In this document: positions 1 through 13,116 of the stretch, piece after piece
Layout of the letters: each line of letters opens with the position of its first letter
Numbering within the stretch: position 1 is the stretch's first letter
Made by a program: the position numbers and the translations under genes
The notes under the pieces: model-generated
What the model saw: the letters and a program-made list of their open reading frames with translations, nothing else
What the model was told of the DNA's origin: nothing
Database searches by the model: none
Source: Coffea arabica
Taxonomy: Eukaryota > Streptophyta > Magnoliopsida > Gentianales > Rubiaceae
Length of the DNA: 64,000 bases
Reading direction: 5' to 3'
Assembly: GCF_036785885.1 (NCBI RefSeq)
Contig: NC_092312.1
Location: forward strand, 20,478,001-20,542,000

Positions 1-3000
1 TGCTATGTCTGTTGGGAGGACTAGAATGGAGCCAATTTTACCACCCTTTGTCGAAGCTGCTATTTCTGTAACTAAACAAATAACTTTTTTCTCATATTTT
101 GGACTTTTGACGTTCCCTTGGCATCTCATATATTCTGTATGTGTCAGGGTTTTGGGTTGGAATTCAGTGAGCTTAGGGAGTACACTCACGGATTTTTCAG
201 CAATATAGCAGAAATTTTAGATGAAGGTTTTTCGCAGGTATCCTTTGTGTTTTCAATATTACACCTTTTGTGTTACTTTAATACCAGTATGCTGATGCAT
301 TTCTCGAAACAGTACCTTCCTCATGTTGTTCCTCTGGCATTTGCCTCCTGCAATCTTGATGATGGCTCTGCCGTGGATATCGCTGATTCAGAAGAGGATG
401 AGAACATCAATAGTTTCGGAGGTGTATCATCAGATGACGAAGCACATGATGAACCAAGAGTTCGTAACATCAGCATAAGAACAGGTGTATTGGACGAAAA
501 GGCAGCTGCAACTCAGGCCCTTGGCTTATATGCTCTGCATACAAAGAATTCCTATGCGCCGTATCCTTGAGCTTTTTCGTGGATCTAAAATTATAGACTG
601 CCTCTGCAAGTAAAACATGAGTTGCTTATATGTTGGAATTCCTTGATTGATCTTAAGGTATTTGGAAGAATCTTTAAAGATCTTGGTGAAACATTCAAGC
701 TATTTTCATGAGGATGTGCGGCTCCAGGCTATTATTGGTCTGAAATGTGAGTGCTGTATATGCATATCTTGGCTTGTGCTTTTGGAGGTCTATCTACTTG
801 TTTGTTTTATTTTATTTTTATTTTCTAAAGTTGAGGTTGACTAGTTCTGTATACATGTGTGTAATATGATGAATTCTCCTGCATGATTTATCCAAATGCA
901 TTTTTGAAACATTGTAAGATTTTCTTTTACGTCTTTGGAGGTAAACACATCTTGAGATATTATGCTTGAACCTTCTAAATTTAATAGAAGTCCCTCTTCA
1001 TTCTCTGTGCTTAAAAGGTGAATTGATGGGGTTATCGTTTCCTTCGTTGGAGATCCCACGTTGTCTGTCTTGTATCACATTTTTCTTTTATCTTCAGTGC
1101 CTTGTATTTTGATTGTAAGTTGTCTTAAAGCGTCATTTGGTCCTTATGAAAATAACTAAGAAAAGCTGATATTTACTTGTTTGTATTGGCAGATATTTTG
1201 ACAGCTGCACAAGCAGTTTTTCAAGCTCATAATGTGAGTAGGAATCAATCAATGACTCCCCGGGTGGAGTGCTCAATATTCGCATCTTTTGTTTTACACA
1301 TTTTTCAACTATCAATTAGCATCTTATTATAAAGTTCTTGTTGTTCTTCATATTTGTGTTATACTTGAGCCCTTTTTAATAATCTCTGTAATGATAAAAA
1401 AGATCTATCTTGTAATAAGGCTTCATTATTGCTTGTTGCAGGAAGGGATGTTAAAGATAAAAGAAGTCCTTGGTAAGCTGATTTTTGGCAATAACTTCTA
1501 TATGTAGAGTTTGATGATATATTCAACTAACTGAGAAATCTTACATTCTTTTTGCGAACAGACACAGTAATGAATATTTACATGAAAACAATGGTTGAAG
1601 ATGATGACAAGGAAGTTGTTGCTCAAGCCTGCATGAGTGTAGCTGACATCATAAAGGATTTTGGTTACTTGGCCATGGAGCCTTGTAAGGATGAATTTTG
1701 CTGGTTCCTCTGTTATGTCTTTGGTTGCTTTTTTTAAGAAAAAAAAATGTTTTAACACCTTCCCATGGCTCCTGTGTTTTGATTACAGATACACCTCTGC
1801 TTGTGGAGGCCACTTTGACATTGCTCCAAGAGCAGTCTGCTTGTCAACAGATGGAATCTGATAGTGATGATGATGATGATCCTGAACACGATGAAGTGCT
1901 CATGGATGCAGTTTCGGACCTCCTTCCTGCATTTGCAAAGGCCATGGGTTCTAATTTTGCTCCCATTTTTTCTAAGCTGTTTGAACCCTTGATGAAATTT
2001 GCTGTAAGTTGGTTGCAGTGAACATTTGTTACCTACGAGGGATGGTCACATGCCATTTCATACACTGATTTTTATTCATTCAATTGGTTTCTAACTGTAG
2101 AGAGCTTCACGTCCACCTCCAGACCGGACCATGGTTGTTGCCTGTCTTGCAGAAGTTGCTCAGGATATGGGCACTCCTATTGCTGGTTATATTGATGTAA
2201 TTGTTGTATCTGAAATTACTTGTTCTTTGTTAGTGTAGGGTTTCTTTAATCTGGAGTTGGTATTTATACGACTTGATTCATTTCCAGAATGTGATGCCTT
2301 TGATACTCAAAGAATTGGTATCATCGGAGGCAACTAATCGGAGAAATGCGGCCTTCTGTGTTGGGGAGTTGTGCAAAAATGGTGGAGAGTATGCTTTGAA
2401 GTATCCTTTTACATTCCTATGATTAGTCCTTAGTGATTCTTTGCTTTCATTGCTGATTCATTTGTTGCTGTTCATTTCATTGTTTGATGTCAAAGAGTTG
2501 TTATTGAAATCCTGTTTCTGCACTGAATACCTTACAAGCTGCTTAGATTTTTTTTTTTTTGGAGGGATGCTTTTGTCAGATTTCTGCTCATTTTCCTTAA
2601 ATTATACTTAGATATTACGGTGATGCTTTGCGCAGTCTTTACCGGTTGTTTGGAGACTTAGAGCCAGATAATGCAGTAAGGGATAATGCTGCAGGTGCTG
2701 TAGCTAGGATGATAATGGTGCATCCAGAGGCAATCCCACTTAATCAGGTTTATGTGCTGATTAATCTGCCTTTCAGCTCTGAAGATCTTGAGTTGCTTCT
2801 GTAATTCTTAGCATAGATTGTTTTGGATCCAGGTCCTACCTGTTTTCTTGAAAGTCCTTCCTTTAAAAGAAGATCATGAGGAATCCCTGGCTGTTTATAG
2901 CTGCATTTGCAATCTTGTTTTATCATCTAATTCCCAGGTACTTATTTTCATTTGTTATCTGTTGATACAAAACTGGCTTGATCTTATTTGGTGGAAGCAC

Positions 3001-3270
3001 GTCTCTTTGTTTTTTCCTGATAAAGCATTTTAGCCTTGATTGCTTTAACATCATTTGAGTGCTGTGCAGATCCTGTCTTTAGTTCCGGAGTTGGTTAATC
3101 TATTTGCCCAAATTGCTGTGTCACCTGTAGAAACTCCTGAAGTAAAAGCTCATATAGGCAGAGCTTTCTCTCACTTGATTTCATTGTATGGTCACCAAAT
3201 GCAGCCTCTTTTGGCAAATCTTTCACCTGCACATGCAAATGCGCTAGCTGCAATTGCTCCAAACTGCTGA
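1..3270 (+). CDS. Importin-4-like karyopherin beta (3' part)
   Basis: C-terminal part of a HEAT-repeat nuclear import receptor of the importin-4/Kap123 group, which carries ribosomal proteins and histones through nuclear pores in a Ran-GTP-dependent way. The start lies outside the window. Thirteen exons fit in one continuous frame: 1-67, 148-237, 313-560, 658-746, 1193-1233, 1442-1472, 1562-1684, 1789-2003, 2101-2196, 2288-2400, 2612-2747, 2833-2937 and 3070-3270, giving about 517 residues and ending ...AIAPNC. Support comes from helical HEAT-like units (YLPHVVPLAFASC, LPAFAKAMG, AGYIDNVMPLILKEL) and two acidic loops, one after DDGSAVDIADSEEDEN and one at ESDSDDDDDPEHDE, which are typical of this subfamily. 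All introns are GT-AG. The assignment rests on remembered family sequence, so the subfamily (importin 4) is a little less sure than the superfamily. Confidence 0.88.
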
Positions 3271-4288
3271 CACTTGAGCAGATAATTGAAGTTTTCTTGG
3301 CTGTTTGATACGTGTTGTCAATACAATGAGCTGGTTGGTCTCATACAGGTATGTCACTTAGTATTGAGTGAAGAAGGAGAGAAGGGGGGTGGGGGTGGGG
3401 GGTGGTGTTACTTAGGCATTGGAGCCTTGTTGAATGGATTACCTCAGATGACCAAGCCATGCCCTAACCTGCTGACCTTACCCTGGAAACAAAAGTAAGA
3501 AGGAGAAAAAGTTGTTCCATGCTAGAAAGCTTTTATGTCGAGGATCATTTTGTAGACCTTGGCCAATAGCCGGAGAGTACATATCAAGTGCTATGAACCA
3601 TTCCTTGAAATTTCTGATGTTGTCTTGGATATATAGCTTTTACACGCCTTCACGCTTATCCTGCAGTTGGTTTTTTTTTTTTTTTTCCCTCCAGGTGGTG
3701 TCTCCGATTTTCCAGCATGGAGATGAAGCCATTTCTTGCAATTTATTTTTTGTTATTATAGAAAAAAGTCATATGTATTTGTACCGATCATTCTTTATTT
3801 ATTTTTGCTCAGTTATTTGAGGTTGATGACGTGCGAGGTTTCTTTTTTTTTTTTGTTTTTTCTTTTTGGGGGTGTAAATTCTTGTGTTTCATTTATTAAT
3901 GGCCAAAGTGTAGTATCCTACTATTCTTGAGGAGGCCGTTTCGAGTGTCGTGTAAGGATCCACTATTCAGCAGCAATATGAAGTTTGGCTATATAAAGTT
4001 TTCATTTCATTCTCTTTTTTAGAAGGTTTTGATTCATCATCGCCTTGTATAAAGGTTCAGATACCATTTATTTATTTGGATGTAGATCAAAAAAATCATT
4101 ATCCACTTTTGAACGAAAATAGAAAAGGAGAAAGATGAAGAAAATTAGCTGACTCTCCGCGCGCGCACACACGTATTTATCGAGAGAGAGAGGGAGAGAG
4201 CGACTTCAATTGACAAATAAGTTGAAATAACCGAAAAGGTCTCCAAACCTAAATGCTATCATGAATTTCAAAAACCGTAAAACAAAAA
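3271..4288. other. 3' UTR and intergenic spacer
   Basis: This stretch holds the 3' UTR of the importin gene, with T-rich tracts near 3670 and 3840 and a G-rich run near 3385, followed by the promoter of the next gene. Purine-rich GA repeats (about 4183-4200) and an alternating GCGCGC/CACACA patch (about 4158-4172) lie about 100 bp before the next start codon; such GA tracts are common in plant 5' leaders. No further gene is visible. Confidence 0.6.
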
Positions 4289-4816
4289 ATGTCTTGGATT
4301 ACAGGTACCGCTCCCGCTTCTGCAACTTCAGCTCCGGTCAACTTGTTTCCTCCTCCTTCTTCTTCTGCACCTGCACGGTACTCCGTCCTTCCGCCGCACT
4401 ATACGCGGCTGTCCTACCCTACTAGTACTAGTTATAGATTCACCCGCCGGAGCCGGCAACCTTTGCTCTCTTATACGTTGTCATCGCTTCCCTCTCTACC
4501 CCACCTAAAGGATGCCTTTCGAGCTTTGCCATTCCATCCTTCCCCGCCTCCTATCGACCACGACCACAGCTTCGTAAGTTAGTCAAGTTCGGTTCCTAAT
4601 CACTAACTGCTGCTTCCTTGCTTGTAATTATAATTTCGATTCTTTTTTTTTAAATAAAGAATTCATTAATTTTGGTAGTTTACCCAGGACACCGTGACAA
4701 ATGCAGATGATAGAATTAGTATTGAGGCGTTTCATAGTGATGATGAGGCACTGGATGCAGCTGAAAAGGGCGCCGTTGTGAGTATCTAAAATTGCGGTTC
4801 AGATTTTTAACTGCTT

Positions 4817-4864
<48 letters not shown>

Positions 4865-7800
4865 CATAAGAGTTCATATTTATCTACTGCTGCGCTAGCA
4901 AATATATATATATATATATATAAAACATAAGAGTTCATATTTATCTACTGCTGCGCTAGCAAAGATGAGCTTTAGTATACCTTTCTTTTATTGGGAGACG
5001 GTGTTCCTAATTCCATAAGCACCTCTAGTTAAATGTTACTCATTTGAGTTGGTCCTATTTTACATAGGTTAATTTCTAAACAATTTCATTTTCTGCTTGT
5101 TATTCTAGGTAGTGGATCTATCACATTATGGTCGCATAAGAGGTAACATATTTCCACTTTGTTGTTGTTCTTGTTGTCTCTTGGTTTCCTAACACGTAAC
5201 TCAGGTTGTTTCCAGTAATATCACCATTAATGTACCCTGGAAAACCGTATGTGCTCAAGCTCTTGATATTCAACGTCCAATTGAAATATGTTAATTCCAA
5301 CACAACACATGGGAAGTTGAGTAAGTTTAAGAAGAAAAATGAAAAGGAACCCTTTATGCGGTAACCAAATCCTACAAAAGATTCCATATTTTATTTTACC
5401 GCTAGTTCAGTGAAATTGGGTAAACTTTTTGTTTACAACTGCTGTCTTGAGAACCGGCCCTAAAGCACATATTTCAAATGACGCTGGGTGTTGGTTATAT
5501 GCGTCAAAGTACAATTTTCTTACCAGGAGGGAAAATATTATAAAGCAAATGACCTGGTTCTTGAAACGTCCAATCTCCCTATCAATTTTTCAGATTAATA
5601 GGCTGGTTGCCATATCCACATAAAATTTCCTATTTCAATGACAACAATTGTAGCAAAATTTCTTCCTGTTCTCCAAGCAACATTTATGGTGTTAACCTTG
5701 CCATTAGCTTAATGGAGAATTTTCCTGATAATATATGGCATGAGAAAATCATAACTTGGGTCGAGGAAGTGGGAAGTTGTCTCAACTTGCATTCACGTGA
5801 CAACAGCATATTGACACCAGCAGATGCTTGAAATCTACTCTTAATGCCCAACTACGGCTTATTGGTGTGTTCAGACTTTTAATGACTGTTGAGGTGTGAT
5901 TTTTCTTAATCAAATACTTTAAGATCAGATTGACACTTGCATAATCTTCAAGGATAGTTTGTGAAGATTCTTAACATGTGTTAGCCTTCCAGTTCGTAAA
6001 ATATGTTTGCTAATGAATGCATGCATCGATAGTTGGGCTATGACACAGCAAAACTGTTGGGCCACTTCCTTCAGTGATTTGTTCGATCCTCTCTTTTACT
6101 ATCCTTCCTTACTTTGCTTATCATCTTTTGTCACTTAATGATTTTTATGTTTGTTGGCATAAAGTTGGCGGAGAAGACCGAATTCAATTTCTTCACAACC
6201 AAAGCACTGCAAATTTTGAATGTCTTAGTGTAGGCCAGGTACTTTTAGTGTTGTACTGCATCTTCATTTTTGGAAGCAAAACTACTTAATTTTTTTTCTA
6301 GTATCATTGTGCTGGGAGTAATGACTGTACATCCTTTAGGGATGCGACACTGTTTTTGTGACACCAACAGCTAGGACAATTGATATTGCGCTTGCATGGA
6401 TCATGGTAGCTCTTCCCTGCTCTTGGGCTAATTAAATTGTGGGATTTTTCCAATATTTGGCACCTATCGGTTTTTCTTTTGTGTAAAGAATATGTTGATA
6501 TGCTATGTCTGCAGAAAAATGCAATTACATTGGTGGTCTCTCCCGTGACCTGTGAAAGCATATCTAAAATGCTGGAGAAGTATGTTCATACTGCAAGATT
6601 AATTTTTTAAATTGTTTACTGTGCATAATTTGACCTTGCTTCTTTTGTCAGATACTGCTCATTTTGAGACTGTTTTCCTTGTTACATTTGTAACTGTATC
6701 CTGTCACTGTTTAAACCTTGGCAGTAAAAGAGCTAGTGTGATACAGAGCAAGAACCCTTAATCTTCCATTGTGATATTAGAAATTTATTCCATTTTACTG
6801 AGGCAAATAACTTTTGAAGAAAAAAAAAAGCTATTTTTATCTTGTGATTGTGGCATCCAAATTAATATATTTTTTCAACAGGTAAGACTTTCTAATTGCA
6901 TACTAATTTTATTTGATTGAAGGTACATTTTTATTTCTGATAAAGTAGAAATTCAAGACATCACCAAGCAAACATGCATGTTTGCATTAGTTGGACCTGC
7001 AAGCAACCAAGTAAGCAATGCTAAGTTCAATAGTGAAGTTCCTAGTACCTACATTAAGTTTCTTTTGCACCAAACTAATTTCTATGTTTTGTTTCATGAA
7101 CAGATAATGGAGAGATTGGGCCTTATCGACCTTATTGGACAGCCTTATGGCTCACATAATCATTACAGTGTAATTTGATCTGCAAAACTTTCTCAAATGT
7201 TCATACCAAATTGCCAATACTCATTTCTGGTGGACAAAATTTTTATGCCTGGGCTGCTAGTGATGATTTTTGAATGCATGGTTAATCACCAATGAATATG
7301 CCAAAGAATTGCTAATGAGTTAACTCATTGGTGATGAAAAGAATAGTGGTTTGATAGTGTTGTTTTATTGGTGTTACATGGCTTCTATATCTCAATTGGA
7401 TACCTCTAAAGATTCCTATTTATCCATTAATTGTTTGTCTTCCTTCTATCTGGTCAATTAGAGTTGAACAGAATGTCTATGCTGGTTAAATCTGTAAAAC
7501 AGCCAACATATAATACACTCACAATTTCAGATCTCCATGTGTACTTCTAATCTCTGTAGTTCTTATTGGTTTTTCTCCTAAACTGAATTTTGTGTCTTTT
7601 GGGAGGAGAGCGGGGGGGGGGGGGGGGGCGCAGAGGGGCTTCTGTTGAGTGATTGTGAGAAAGGAGAGAATGAACATGAGTTTCCTGGTTTTGGTTATTA
7701 TGCATGTAATTGAATAAAAGCACACCAATAAATTCTCTCCCGTTCCAGTACTCAAATGACTTCATTGTTGTCATTTGCGTTGTTTTTTAGTTGTTGACAT

Positions 7801-9687
7801 TTCTTCACCAATTTCTTAGAAGTGTTGATAGCCTAGCATACTGGACAATGGGTCAAATTGCAATGTCTTGGATGAACAAACTATAAGGTTGTCTTTATAT
7901 ATGAAGGTCAGTTATTTTGTGCAAATGATTTGACATGTTGAGGTCAGTACCTCATCTGTATCCCAGCATTCTCACTATGGATAATTATTGCATCAGAGAT
8001 CTTATTTGGCTTAATATTCTTATTTAACACACACACACACACACACACAGAGACAAAAGCAAAAATAGGTCTTTGGAATGAGTAAGATTGTTAGCTAATT
8101 CAACAACACTTCCTATCCAAGAAATATGAACTTTTTCACTTGTGCAGGTAAATGGGAAGCCTGTAACTGTAGCTGTGGGAAATGTTATTTCTGAGGAAGG
8201 TTTTTCATTCTTGATGTCATCAGATAGTGCTGGAACGGTATGGAAAGCTCTTGTTGCCCAAGGTGCAATCACAATGGGTTCTGGCGCATGGGAAACATTT
8301 CGGATTCTTCAAGGTTTTCTTTTTGTATCTTCTTCAGTTTAGTATTTTTTTTTAGGAATTTTTGAATCTTTTCCAAATTATGCCATTCTAGATATAACCT
8401 TGTTTCATTTTGGCCTTACATGACATGTTCCCTCAATGGCATTTCCAAACTTTGCTTAGTTTTATCATCTTACTCTGTAACCTGCATTTTCTGTACGGCT
8501 AATACTGTGTCTGGCATGAAAGATAAGTCAAATGAAGCAAAGGTCTAATTTCTCCACTGGAGGGAAGGGTGATACAAGAAAATGTAGAAAGGATAATTTT
8601 ATCCATAATTTGATGAAAAAGAGAGAGAGAGAGAGAGAGATAGATATTGTGGCAATGATCTAAATACTCTCCAGAGAAGAATTTTTTGGTACTGGATGTC
8701 AAGTGGATGTGGATATTAGACCCACTGTGCCTTATTCCCTGCCCCTTGGAGGAGAGGAGGGTCTACCAACCAGGGGCAAGGGTTTTAGTCCTTCTATTCC
8801 CTTCTTTACTTTTACCAGTGGCTCGCTATGTGTTCTCTTCTGTTCATTATTATTGTTTTTGTTGGGTACACTTTCAATCATTTCATGTTTATGATATAGA
8901 GCTCTAACGTGATCAACATAAGCAGGAAGGCCAGCTCCTGGTAAAGAGCTTACAGATGAATTTAATGTTCTGGAGGCTCATCTGTGGAATGGAGTTTCTT
9001 TGAACAAAGGTCCATGATATCCTATGTGATATACTGGTGTGAATCAGTGCTTTTGTCATTGTTCTCATGTAGTAAGTAATTTTCAGGGTGTTATAAGGGA
9101 CAAGAAACAATTTCTAGACTTGTAACATATGATGGTGTCAAGCAGAGGTTGTGGGGTATCAGGTTATCATCACTTGTGGAAGTGGGCAGTGCTGTTACAG
9201 TTGATGGGAAAAAGGTGCGGATTTTCTTTTGAACTAAATCTTGATTTGATTGTGTACACACATCACATAAATTTCATTTCTGTAAAGGGTTGATATATTG
9301 TAAGTCATTTTGACTTTGGAAACTTCAAATGCAGCACTATGCTCGAGAATGATCTGTTCTTTGTTGGGATAAGTTATAAAGGAGGTTTATTGTTGTGGAT
9401 TAGACAGCAACTACATTTGGAAATTGATTTATTCCTGGTCCCTTAATCTGTTTTCCTACTCAAATGAAGTTCTCTATTTGGAAAATAAGCATCTGTTATA
9501 ATTTGTGCAGGTTGGCAAGTTGACGAGCATCACAGCAGGTAAAAGAGCTTCTGAGCCTTTTGGATTAGGCTATATCAAGAGGAAAGCTGCATCGAAGGGA
9601 GACACTGTAATTGTTGGAGGCAATGTTGTTGGGACAGTGGTGGAAGTGCCTTTTCTTGCTCAACAGCGTGTGCTATCAAAGACCTGA
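4289..9687 (+). CDS. COG0354/YgfZ-IBA57-like folate-binding protein, chloroplast type (At1g60990-like)
   Basis: Complete gene of 12 exons: 4289-4573, 4688-4777 (acceptor at 4679 also in frame), 5109-5142, 6165-6238, 6340-6405, 6515-6579, 6923-7010, 7104-7169, 8148-8313, 8926-9009, 9087-9214 and 9511-9687, giving about 440 residues. The first ~70 residues are rich in Ser, Pro, Thr and basic residues with few acids, as in a plastid transit peptide. The body matches the GcvT-fold COG0354 family: DLSHYGRIRV, FLHNQSTANF, GCDTVFVTPTART and the diagnostic KGCYKGQE signature (exon 11), which separates YgfZ/IBA57-like proteins from true aminomethyltransferase. Family members use folate and help assemble or repair Fe-S clusters; the plastid role is inferred from the leader and the Arabidopsis counterpart. 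The gene is convergent with the J-protein gene that follows. Confidence 0.88.
4823..4964. repeat. AT microsatellite with a tandem ~61-bp duplication
   Basis: Long (AT)n runs (about 4823-4863 and 4901-4921) separate two nearly identical copies of a unit containing ACATAAGAGTTCATATTTAT. The copies start near 4864 and 4925, giving a period of about 61 bp. It lies in intron 2 of the COG0354-like gene and probably arose by slippage. Confidence 0.85.
7612..7628. repeat. Poly-G run
   Basis: Seventeen or so consecutive G in an intron of the COG0354-like gene. It is a likely site of sequencing or assembly length error. Confidence 0.8.
8028..8049. repeat. (AC)n microsatellite
   Basis: About eleven AC units in intron 8 of the COG0354-like gene. 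Confidence 0.9.
8621..8641. repeat. (GA)n microsatellite
   Basis: About ten GA units in intron 9 of the COG0354-like gene. Confidence 0.9.
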
Positions 9688-10278
9688 CACCTTGATTTCA
9701 AGTACGAAGGCAAGACTAGTTAGTCTTGTACCCTTCTTGGTTGGATTTCAAGAAGCTCAATATGTTTACATGGCTTTTAGTTTCCTTGGAAATATAACAG
9801 GGGTGAAGTTGAGCATCTGCGAGAACAATAGATTGGAGGTTTAGGGCTACTTCGTGAAAGCTTTTGTTCCTGCCAAAAACCTGGTTATGCTGCCGTATAG
9901 CAATATTCATTTTGTTTGCACAGTGTTGGTGGCTCGAGCCTTGTTACCTTGTAGATTGCTACATGGAAAACTGAAGAAAAATATGTTAACATGAACTCCT
10001 AATATAAAGAAAGAGAGGTTTGCATATTGTTCCTAGAACTTCCTCATCTCAAAATTCTCTGTTCTATTCAAAGCTCAGTCATCTCCGGCAAGGCATAATT
10101 TGCTTGTTCTATTCAAAGATGTATTGCTGGGATGCATCTTCAGAGATAAGTTAGCATATCTATATGAGCCAGTACATTGATGTTCTGCCTAATACTAACA
10201 CCATTTACATATTTCTGTGAGGCAAACTGATTAATTCTGCTAAAGACCAGAGGAACAACGACACAGGTCTTGCTGATA
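9688..10278. other. Convergent 3' UTR interval
   Basis: Shared 3' interval between the plus-strand COG0354-like gene and the minus-strand J-protein gene, whose stop codons are 591 bp apart. An AATATAAAG element near 10000 could act as a polyadenylation signal for the plus-strand gene. No gene is seen. Confidence 0.6.
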
Positions 10279-11933
10279 TCAACAACAATCTTCAAGAATA
10301 CGAACGACTGCCGAGCGCTGTTGTTTGCTCAAATCTGTCGGAAATTCAACAAGGAACCTGAGCCGAAGGTCTCCTCTCCTACCATGTTGTTTAGAGATGG
10401 GCATGCCTTGGTCGGGAATGATTTTCTCGTACCCTGGGAATATTATATCACCTATGGATAAATCCATTTGGTCCCCTCCTAATAAAGGAACAGAAATTGT
10501 ACATCCTGTCAAAGCCTGAACTAAGGGGATCTCAACTCCCAGCTCCAAATCATCACCTTCTCTCTTGAAAAGGGGGTGTCTTTTCTCATCGATTATGAAG
10601 ATTATATCCGCTGGATGCATTCCCGGTCTCTCGTCCCCCTTCCCTTCGAATGTGATCTTCGTTCCTTTCTTCCACCCTGGCTTTACTTTGATCCTCAGTA
10701 TCTCCTCTTCTTGAACGATGATCCTGTTACCACCACAATGGTAAATACCATCAGAAGATTCTTGAGTATGACGTAGTACATATCATTCACACAGTTCTGC
10801 AATTGCTTAATGTAAGTAGGTAAGGCCATTTTGTTGCTTCATTTGCTAGATTGATCCTTAACATTTGCTTTCTCAGAATCACACGTTGTTTAAAAAGTTT
10901 TTTAAGTATCTAGCGTTCTAGCCTCTCAGAGAGTCCTCATTTCTTAAAAAAAAAAAAAAAAAGAGGAGGAAAGCCTCTCAGACAAATGATGAAGGGTGAA
11001 GCATACCCTGCATTTGAGATGACATCTCTGGTTATCTTGACCTTCTTGACACATCCGTGGCATAACTCCTCCAGCGTGCATTCGAGCTTCTTCTGTATGG
11101 GCTGAGCTTTCCTCCGAGCCGTAGTCTGTGAATAAATAATGGGGTTTGTGGCTCTTTTGCTGGTTATTTTTGATAAAGAAACGAGGGGTGGCTCTGGGGT
11201 GGTCGGGGTTGATGGGGTATCAGTCCCGTTGGGACTTCTCGAATGGCCATAGAAATTTCTGGGCGAAGGAGCACCGCTGTAGTATCCCCTGTGGCTCGAA
11301 CCGTCCGACGACCTTGGAGTGCCTGTAGGGGTGATGCGGGTGCTTGTGCTGGAAAGCAGCGTAGGGCTGGAAATCACGAATTGTCCATCATCATCTGAGG
11401 AGGATCGATGGTGATATGAATTTTCCGGTGTTTTTGGATCATCATGACTGGTTCCATTTATTTCCTCTCGTTTTTTGCTACTCAGAACCTGTTTTTATTT
11501 TTTCAGAAAACCCAACAATGGTGTCGATGAAAATGTGAAGAACATCGCAAAATTACGATGAATAAAGCTTTTGCATGATCTACATGCATTGCATGAGGAG
11601 GGAGGACATTGATGATATTTAACGTGTTAATAGATACAGTCTTGAAGGGGGAAGGAAACAGAGAGATGGAAAGCAAAACAAAACAAACAATATATGATGA
11701 AGGGCTATTCATCAAGAAATAATTCCAAGGATAATGTTACAAACCCTGTAGGCTTCGTTGATGGTGCTGAACTTGGCTTCAGCTTCAGCTTTATTGGATG
11801 TATTTCTATCGGGATGCCATTTCATAACCAAAGATTTGTAGGCCTTGCTAATATCTGCAAGGGATGCAGCTTTGGAGATTCCAAGAATGCTATACAAATT
11901 CGCTGGAGGCGACCTCGCAACAGGATCTGCCAT
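10279..11933 (-). CDS. DnaJ/HSP40 class II J-protein (At1g11040-like)
   Basis: Three exons on the minus strand, 11933-11745, 11488-11007 and 10723-10279, phase to 371 residues. Exon 1 carries an N-terminal J-domain: [20 protein letters not shown], the KWHPDRN motif with the HPD tripeptide that stimulates Hsp70 ATPase, then FSTINEAYR. Exon 2 encodes a Ser/Thr/Pro-rich linker ([24 protein letters not shown]) and the start of the substrate-binding C-terminal domain ([20 protein letters not shown]). Exon 3 completes it ([40 protein letters not shown]). There is no CxxCxGxG zinc finger, so it is class II (DNAJB type). The ATG at 11933 was chosen because the in-frame codon just before it is GTG. 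It lies next to a SPARK receptor kinase on the same strand, as in Arabidopsis. Confidence 0.9.
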
Positions 11934-12539
11934 CACCGAGGGACGACGACTACAGAGAAAGAGGAGAGCCAGATAGATGATGATGATGCAAGAACCAAGG
12001 TTTCAGAGAGACGCAGAGGGAAAGGAAGAGAGAGAGAAAGAAGGGAGAGAATTTTGCACCGTACAGTTGTGTAGTAAGGCGTATGATCTCCGGAAATGGT
12101 AAGCAAAGCCAAAGTAGGAAGGGTTATGGAACGTTTTTTTTTTTTTTTTAATTATATAACGGCCGGTACTGGTCGAAATTCTTTTCCTCGTTACTTCGTA
12201 GGTGATGTGCATCGGACACTTGTTTAGATATACTTCACGTGTGAAATTTTTGGAAAAGTAAATTTAATTAGGAAAACTATATGTATAAATATAATGGAAG
12301 AAATTAACTACTAGTGGGTGCATGTACGTAATAGGTTGAGTGGGATTTAGCCGTTAACAGATTTTCGATGGACATGCGTATTACTACTTGTTTTCAAGAA
12401 ATTTATCTCGTAGAATTGCTGGCTGTTAGAAATGTACAAAGAAAAATCTTCTTATTGGAAAATGTGTAATGCTAGAATATAAAACCGGATTTTCATTTTG
12501 TTAATACTTTGTTTACTTATCTATTTCACGTAGTCTCAG
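11934..12539. other. Upstream region of the J-protein gene
   Basis: Promoter and 5' leader of the minus-strand J-protein gene. A purine-rich GAGAGA tract (about 12026-12042) is CT-rich on the coding strand and lies roughly 100 bp upstream of the start codon. No other gene is seen. Confidence 0.5.
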
Positions 12540-12768
12540 CTAGCACTTGCATTTTTCTTTTTTCTCAGAAGAAGTCTTGCATTGTAGGCGAACATTACAA
12601 GAACGATTGCTTGATGATTGATGCTGCACAGCAGAATTTCCAGGGGAATCAAAACCAATTGCATATGCCCCAAAAGTAAAACTAGCTGCCAGAGGAATCT
12701 CCGAATAATGTTCATGTTGAGAATGATTGATAGGTAAAATCTTAGCATTTGTGCTTGGAAACAGGATT
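12540..12768 (-). pseudogene. Coding-like orphan stretch, unrecognised
   Basis: On the minus strand a frame of about 75 codons is open and ends at a TAG (12542-12540). It contains protein-like segments such as HYSEIPLAASFTFGAYAIGF and ends in a Lys/Cys-rich tail (SSEKKEKCKC). I do not recognise the family. No start codon, partner exon or splice site is convincing nearby. It may be the last exon of a decayed gene lying between the J-protein and the receptor kinase, or chance. Confidence 0.25.
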
Positions 12769-13116
12769 TAAGTCCGGCTTCGATTAACCTGTAGCATTCT
12801 GAGGCTGGCAGTTTTTGTGAGGGAGGCAGTATTTACTGGTGGAACTTACAAAGGAAGAGATTATGTTGATGTCATATTCATACCATTGAGATATGGGTAA
12901 TACATATATCAGTGGATTGATGTTTTGTCAGTGGTTGAAATGGTCAGCTCATCCAGCGCAAAAGCTTGGACTTGTTTCAAATGGAGGAGTTATGTGTCTG
13001 CTTCCCCAGTGATTTTATAGCATATGAACTCTTAAGAGCTATAATCTGGTCCAAAATTTTGAATTGAAACTGCTTTCTTTAATGTATATTAAAAAAAGTA
13101 AACTATCAAATTCGAG
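12769..13116. other. Intergenic spacer
   Basis: Likely 3' UTR of the minus-strand receptor kinase (AATGTATATTAAA near its stop) and spacer. Nothing else is visible. Confidence 0.5.
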
